NCBI GenBank assembly: GCA_938045215.1
Contig: CALINF010000042.1
Coordinates: forward strand, 1 to 16,832
Origin: an uncultured Halieaceae bacterium
GTDB lineage: Bacteria; Pseudomonadota; Gammaproteobacteria; Pseudomonadales; Halieaceae
Reading direction: 5' to 3'
DNA length: 16,832 nt
The position numbers were made by a program, and so were the translations under genes. The notes under the pieces are model-generated. The model searched no databases. It was not told where the DNA came from and saw only the letters and a list, made by a program, of their open reading frames with translations. The number at the start of each line of letters is the position of its first letter. The first letter of the stretch is position 1. Below are positions 13,619 to 16,832 of the stretch, one piece after another.

Positions 13619-13882
13619 TCAGATTACGCAGTGTTTCGCGTAGTCCATGTTCTCTTCGTTGGTCCAGTCGCTCTTGTCTTTGTTCTTCAAGTCTTCGCAC
13701 CACTCATCTGAGCCTATTGTCTGGCTGTCGAGTAAGCAATGCTTGCCATAGGTTAGCCCTTCATCGACGGTCCAGTCACTCTTGTCCTTCGCTTTCACCT
13801 GGGCACACCAGCGTTCGCTACCGGGGTCGGCGCTGCAGGCGCTGAGTAACAGGACGATCGTAACCGCGATCATTGCTTTCAT
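13619..13882 (-). CDS. Small lipoprotein with two tandem DUF3012-like repeats
   Basis: This 87-residue protein starts with a lipoprotein signal peptide ending in the lipobox LSAC (Cys16), so it should be lipidated by the Lgt/Lsp pathway. Ser at +2 predicts an outer-membrane location. The mature part is two 36-residue repeats in tandem, each built as GS-x-x-WC, KxKDKSDWT, then a tyrosine (TYG or DYA) and KHC. This pattern resembles DUF3012, which I recall as single-copy small lipoproteins. Each repeat has two cysteines, which could form one disulfide per repeat. The DNA repeat has a 108-base period (13661 and 13769 begin the same GGTCCAGTC stretch). I chose the ATG at 13882 because AGGAG lies 7 bases upstream; the frame extends to 13936 without support. 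The function is unknown. Confidence 0.85.
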   Translation of the reverse strand: MKAMIAVTIVLLLSACSADPGSERWCAQVKAKDKSDWTVDEGLTYGKHCLLDSQTIGSDEWCEDLKNKDKSDWTNEENMDYAKHCVI

Positions 13883-14096
13883 GGTCTTTCTCCTGAAATT
13901 GCTTGGGCTTCTGTCGATACACTTGCAGTATTGCACCAGCTCACTGATTGCGCCATTGCCTTTAGACTCCTCGCGCGATATTGGAAGTGCTCGGGAGTGC
14001 GGGTTCAGCTCGAGAGTTGAAAGGGCGCAAACAGTTCCCGAAATAGTCGCACCAAAAAAGGGGCCCGAAGGCCCCTTTGATAGCTTTGCCCCGGTG
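13883..14096 (-). other. Gap between the lipoprotein and ALDH genes
   Basis: This 214-base gap on the minus strand holds the ALDH terminator (14054-14078) and should contain the lipoprotein promoter, but I found no convincing -35/-10 pair. A weak open frame on the plus strand runs through it and has no ribosome site or family resemblance. I see no gene here. Confidence 0.5.
14054..14078 (-). terminator. Rho-independent terminator of the ALDH gene with UUCG loop
   Basis: On the minus strand a stem of GGGGCC with GGCCCC (14075-14070 and 14065-14060), extended by A-T pairs, closes a TTCG loop (C-UUCG-G, an extra-stable tetraloop) and is followed by six T (14059-14054). It lies about 19 bases after the ALDH stop. 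Confidence 0.93.
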
Positions 14097-15557
14097 TTAC
14101 TTCTTGAGCTGAGCCTTAATGGTTTTCTGCGTAGTATCGTTATACGGAGGCAGCATGCCGCTCAGCTTGCCTACGTTCATGCCCGTTTGGCGGTAGACCG
14201 ACTTGGCATGGCTGAACGTCTTGAAACCCTCAATGCCGTGGTATGAACCCATCCCGCTGGGTCCAATACCGCCAAAGGGCAAATCTTCCTGGGCGATATG
14301 CATGACCACATCGTTGACACAAACCCCGCCGGATGTTGTGCGCGTAATCATCGCACTTTCTTCCTGCTTGTCTTCACCGAAGTAGTAGGCAGCCAGGGGG
14401 CGAGGCTTGCTGTTGATGTAGTCAATGGTCTCCCCAAAGTCCTTGTAGGTTTTGATGGGAAGTACCGGTCCGAACATCTCTTCCTCCATGAGGCTTAGAT
14501 CTTCTGCGGGCTGAGAGACCAGCGTGGGCGGAATCTTGAAGCTATTGTGCTGAGCGCTAAAATCTTCATTGGCCGGATTGATCGGTATTACCTTCTCACC
14601 GCGTTCCTGTGCCTCTTTCAGGTAGCCATTCAGTCGCTGATAGTGACGTTCGTTTACCACGGAGGTGTACTGTTCGTTGCTGAGCAAAGTGGGATACATT
14701 TGCGCTACAGCGCGCTCTGCACTGGCGATAACTTCGTCCAGTTTTTCCTCAGGCACCAGCAGATAGTCGGGCGCGAGGCAGATTTGGCCAGCGTTCATGG
14801 TCTTACCCATCATGATACGCGCCAGGCTCTTGTCTATGTCGGCGCTGCGCGACACGATGACCGGCGATTTGCCGCCCAGTTCCAGCGTAACAGGCACCAG
14901 GTTTCTCGAGGCCGCGGCCATAATATGTTTAGCGATACCAGTGGCGCCGGTGAAGATCATGTGGTCAAAGGCCAGCCCGGAGAAGGCTTGCCCAACTTCT
15001 GGGCCACCAGTGAATGTGGTCACTTCGAGAGGGTCGAAAACGTCTGCAACCATGTCTGCGATAACGTCAGAGGTGGCGGGCGTGAATTCCGATGGCTTGA
15101 TCATAACCCGGTTACCCGCAGCCAGGATGCCGGCCATGGGTTGAAAGACCATCGCAATTGGGAAATTCCATGGCGCAACGATGCCGACCACGCCCTTGGG
15201 CTGATACTCGATACGCGAGCGGCCGCCGAGCAAGTTCAGCGGAAACAGAGTGGGCCGTTTTTCCGCCGCCATCCATTTACGGACATGCTTCTTTGAATGC
15301 TTCAGTGCGCCGATGGAACCAATAACATCGGTCAGCATGTTCACTTCACGTGGACGGCAGGTGAAATCGGTATTTAGCGCATCGCTGATTTTATCGGCGT
15401 AGCGAACCAGCCCATCAATGGCGCGATCCATCCGATCGATCCGGGTTTCCGCTGAGACCGCACCTTCGGAAAGGTATGCCTGTTTTTGGTCGGCGAGCGA
15501 CTGCTGCATTTGCTGCTCGACATCTTCCGATATCGGTGCCTGTTGCGGTGCGTTCAT
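14097..15557 (-). CDS. Aldehyde dehydrogenase, coniferyl-aldehyde-dehydrogenase type
   Basis: This NAD(P)-dependent aldehyde dehydrogenase oxidises an aldehyde to a carboxylate in the cytoplasm. The 486-residue protein is complete. It has IVAPWNFP with Asn131, the cofactor-binding IFTGATGIAKHIM (201-213), ELGGKSP with Glu226, NAGQICLAPDYLLVP with the catalytic Cys260, and EEEMFGPVLPI. The NAGQICLAPDY motif and the C-terminal DLPFGGIGPSGMGSYHGIEG followed by a hydrophobic tail fit the CalB-like (coniferyl aldehyde) subgroup, which also overlaps with fatty-aldehyde enzymes. The true substrate could therefore be a medium-chain or aromatic aldehyde. The ATG at 15557 has GAGGA about 8 bases upstream. 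It has its own promoter and terminator, so it looks monocistronic. Confidence 0.93.
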   Translation of the reverse strand: MNAPQQAPISEDVEQQMQQSLADQKQAYLSEGAVSAETRIDRMDRAIDGLVRYADKISDALNTDFTCRPREVNMLTDVIGSIGALKHSKKHVRKWMAAEKRPTLFPLNLLGGRSRIEYQPKGVVGIVAPWNFPIAMVFQPMAGILAAGNRVMIKPSEFTPATSDVIADMVADVFDPLEVTTFTGGPEVGQAFSGLAFDHMIFTGATGIAKHIMAAASRNLVPVTLELGGKSPVIVSRSADIDKSLARIMMGKTMNAGQICLAPDYLLVPEEKLDEVIASAERAVAQMYPTLLSNEQYTSVVNERHYQRLNGYLKEAQERGEKVIPINPANEDFSAQHNSFKIPPTLVSQPAEDLSLMEEEMFGPVLPIKTYKDFGETIDYINSKPRPLAAYYFGEDKQEESAMITRTTSGGVCVNDVVMHIAQEDLPFGGIGPSGMGSYHGIEGFKTFSHAKSVYRQTGMNVGKLSGMLPPYNDTTQKTIKAQLKK

Positions 15558-15608
15558 GGAGTCATCCTCTTGTTATATCTGGCCTTGAAGGCATTGTTAG
15601 AACCGAGC

Positions 15609-15637
15609 AGTATAGACCGAGAGTGAGCAAATATTAA
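15609..15637 (-). promoter_or_regulatory. Candidate sigma70 promoter of the ALDH gene
   Basis: On the minus strand TTAATA (15637-15632), a 17-base spacer and TATACT (15614-15609) match the consensus at 4 and 5 of 6 positions. The predicted start near 15602 gives a leader of about 45 bases. An 11-base near-perfect palindrome GCCTTGAAGGC (15582-15592) lies in the leader and could be an operator, which is speculative. Confidence 0.55.
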
Positions 15638-15677
15638 CCAAATGCGAAGGTTATTTCTGGCCAAAAACAACGACGAC

Positions 15678-15706
15678 TTGGCAGCGGGGTCGCCAGCTGC
15701 TACAAC
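15678..15706 (+). promoter_or_regulatory. Candidate sigma70 promoter placing the start at the ATG of the next gene
   Basis: TTGGCA (15678-15683), exactly 17 bases and TACAAC (15701-15706) match the consensus at 5 and 4 of 6 positions. The usual distance from -10 to the first transcribed base places that base at about 15712-15714, which coincides with the ATG at 15713. This suggests a leaderless mRNA. Confidence 0.5.
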
Positions 15707-15712
15707 GTGAGC

Positions 15713-16060
15713 ATGATCAATGATTCCTCCACTGCCGATAACCGCACGCCATCCCCCCCATATGGGTATTCACGCGTTTGCACGCATAGCCGAGCACAAC
15801 AGGTACATATCGTCGCGGAGTTTCATGCGCACAAGATTCGCCCCAGTCGTATCGCCTATCGCGTTGGCATAGATATAGCACTGATTGAGGCTTTGATTGC
15901 GGGTGAGGAAGAGCCGGAGCTCTTTCCGCGTCTCGTGGCGTATTACCGCAGACAGCGGTATCATCAGCGTATGCGCGACGCTACCGTCAAGCGGGGTATA
16001 GCCCAGTACGAGACTCAGCAAAAAATAGAGAAAGAGTTCCACTCAGACATAGAGCTATAA
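15713..16060 (+). CDS. Small hypothetical protein with HTH-like segment
   Basis: I do not recognise this 115-residue protein. The middle part (from about IRPSRIAYRVGIDIALIEAL) has the spacing of a helix-turn-helix: a helix with IAYRVG, a turn, then ALIEALIAGE. The C-terminal part is highly basic with several Arg, Lys and Tyr (LVAYYRRQRYHQRMR), then a charged helix. It could be a small DNA-binding protein, which is inference. I prefer the ATG at 15713 over the in-frame GTG at 15707 because neither has a ribosome site and a promoter ends at 15706, making a leaderless start at 15713 plausible. It is divergent from the ALDH gene and precedes the methyltransferase by about 62 bases on the same strand. 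It could regulate either neighbour. Confidence 0.7.
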   Translation: MINDSSTADNRTPSPPYGYSRVCTHSRAQQVHIVAEFHAHKIRPSRIAYRVGIDIALIEALIAGEEEPELFPRLVAYYRRQRYHQRMRDATVKRGIAQYETQQKIEKEFHSDIEL

Positions 16061-16078
16061 CAACCGAGTGGCTACAAT
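16050..16078 (+). promoter_or_regulatory. Weak candidate promoter before the methyltransferase gene
   Basis: A good -10, TACAAT (16073-16078, 5 of 6), lies in the gap before the methyltransferase, but the -35 at a 17-base distance (TAGAGC, 16050-16055) matches only 3 of 6. It would start transcription near 16085. The gene may instead be read from the upstream small gene. Confidence 0.3.
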
Positions 16079-16122
16079 GATCGGCGGAAACCTGAATCGG
16101 CACTAGCCGGAAGGAAGCCAGT

Positions 16123-16832
16123 GTGGCGATGTTTCCTAAAACGTCCTCAGCCATTATCGGATTTGGTATCCGAGAAGGCACTGCCATGCTTGTGGATGCT
16201 GTTCTGGGCCGACCTTCCAGACCGCGCCGGGTATTGGACTACATCAGAGACAACACCAAGCCGGGCGACCCGGTTGCCGTGCTCGAAGCCATGGACACGT
16301 TTGCGCTGGAACAGCGTTTTCTGATGAACGTAGGCGATGTGAAGGGTATGATTCTCACCCGCCAACTCATGCGGTCCGCCGCGGGCAATGTGTTGGAGCT
16401 CGGCACTTACTGCGGCTATTCGGCAATCCTCATGGGTCAACACCTTGCCGGAAATGGGCATGTAGATTCTGTTGAGGTCCATGCTGACAATGCGGCCGTT
16501 GCCAGAGAGATCATTGAGCATGCCGGCTTGACGGACGTCATTACTGTTCACGTAGGTTCTGCTGAGTCGGTTATCCCCCAGTTGGGCAAGCAGTATCAAC
16601 TGGTTTTTATCGATCACTTGAAAAGCCTCTACTTACAAGATCTTAAAGTCATTGAGAATTGTAAGGCGATAGGGCCGGGCAGTATCGTTGTCGCTGACAA
16701 TATCGGTATGTTTGATGCCACGGGCTATCTGGATCATGTCAGGAAGTGTGGCCTCTATGAGAATACACACTATGACACCCACATGGAGTACAGCGACAAT
16801 ATCTACGATGCCATAGAGGTGTCGGTTATGAC
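16123..16832 (+). CDS. Catechol O-methyltransferase-like SAM-dependent enzyme (3' end outside window)
   Basis: This class I SAM-dependent methyltransferase closely resembles animal catechol O-methyltransferase. About 236 codons are visible and the frame is open at the right edge. Counting from the ATG at 16129, the N-terminal KPGDPVAVLEAMDTF (44-58), NVGDVKGMIL (67-76), LELGTYCGYSAILM (89-102) and VFIDHLKSLYLQD (159-171) match COMT in order. Metal ligands D162, D190 and N191 (VADN), catalytic K165 and substrate-binding E220 (HMEYSD) are all kept; the gating Trp of rat COMT (DHWK) is Leu164. It should transfer a methyl group from SAM to a catechol-like hydroxyl with Mg2+, but the natural substrate is unknown. 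AAGGAAG (16111-16117) favours the GTG at 16123 (5 bases); the ATG at 16129 is the alternative. Confidence 0.87.
   Translation, partial: MAMFPKTSSAIIGFGIREGTAMLVDAVLGRPSRPRRVLDYIRDNTKPGDPVAVLEAMDTFALEQRFLMNVGDVKGMILTRQLMRSAAGNVLELGTYCGYSAILMGQHLAGNGHVDSVEVHADNAAVAREIIEHAGLTDVITVHVGSAESVIPQLGKQYQLVFIDHLKSLYLQDLKVIENCKAIGPGSIVVADNIGMFDATGYLDHVRKCGLYENTHYDTHMEYSDNIYDAIEVSVM

Noticed and set aside
14547..15296. Long open frame (249 codons) on the plus strand inside the ALDH gene
   Set aside because: It is antisense to a strongly supported enzyme with all catalytic motifs; the translation resembles no family.

Overview
The window looks like chromosomal DNA from a free-living gammaproteobacterium. 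The lgt-thyA-folA cluster, a TonB2-type energy-transduction operon with DUF3450 and TPR partners, a DUF3012-type lipoprotein and a coniferyl-aldehyde-dehydrogenase-type ALDH together suggest a marine lineage such as the OM60/NOR5 (Halieaceae) or Cellvibrionales group. That placement is inferred from gene content and resemblance only. No insertion sequence, phage gene, CRISPR array, tRNA or rRNA was recognised. Coding density is high and no gap exceeds about 245 bases.

Layout. Positions 1-2042 (+) hold the 3' part of lgt (prolipoprotein diacylglyceryl transferase), then thyA and folA, a lipoprotein-maturation and thymidylate/folate cluster. After a 245-base gap with candidate promoters, 2288-7817 (+) is a compact seven-gene unit: DUF3450 periplasmic protein, an ExbB/TolQ-family protein with a long periplasmic N-terminus (TtpC-like), a short ExbB, two consecutive ExbD paralogues, a TonB2-like transducer and an exported TPR protein. 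Neighbouring genes overlap or lie at most 13 bases apart, and the unit ends at a strong terminator that also serves the convergent cold-shock gene. It most likely uses the proton motive force of the inner membrane to power TonB-dependent outer-membrane receptors. None of those receptors is in the window, so the substrate is unknown.

Positions 7938-12786 are all on the minus strand: a CspA-family gene with a long leader, glk and pyk (overlapping stop/start, transcribed pyk then glk), a GlpQ-type glycerophosphodiester phosphodiesterase, and an orphan periplasmic amino-acid-type binding protein. The binding-protein gene has its own promoter and a terminator that lies just in front of, and in an extended reading inside, the glpQ frame.

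From 12926 onward the genes are single units. They are a two-module VOC protein (+), a small lipoprotein built of two tandem DUF3012-like repeats (-), a coniferyl-aldehyde-type ALDH (-) with a clear promoter and a UUCG-loop terminator, a small HTH-like protein of unknown function (+) that may be translated from a leaderless mRNA, and a truncated methyltransferase (+) strikingly similar to animal catechol O-methyltransferase, with its metal and catalytic residues intact.

The most interesting items are the composition of the TonB2/DUF3450 unit (including lack of the usual channel glutamate in both ExbB-like subunits), the glpQ start/terminator conflict, the His-to-Phe change in the sugar site of Glk, the tandem DUF3012 lipoprotein and the COMT-like enzyme.
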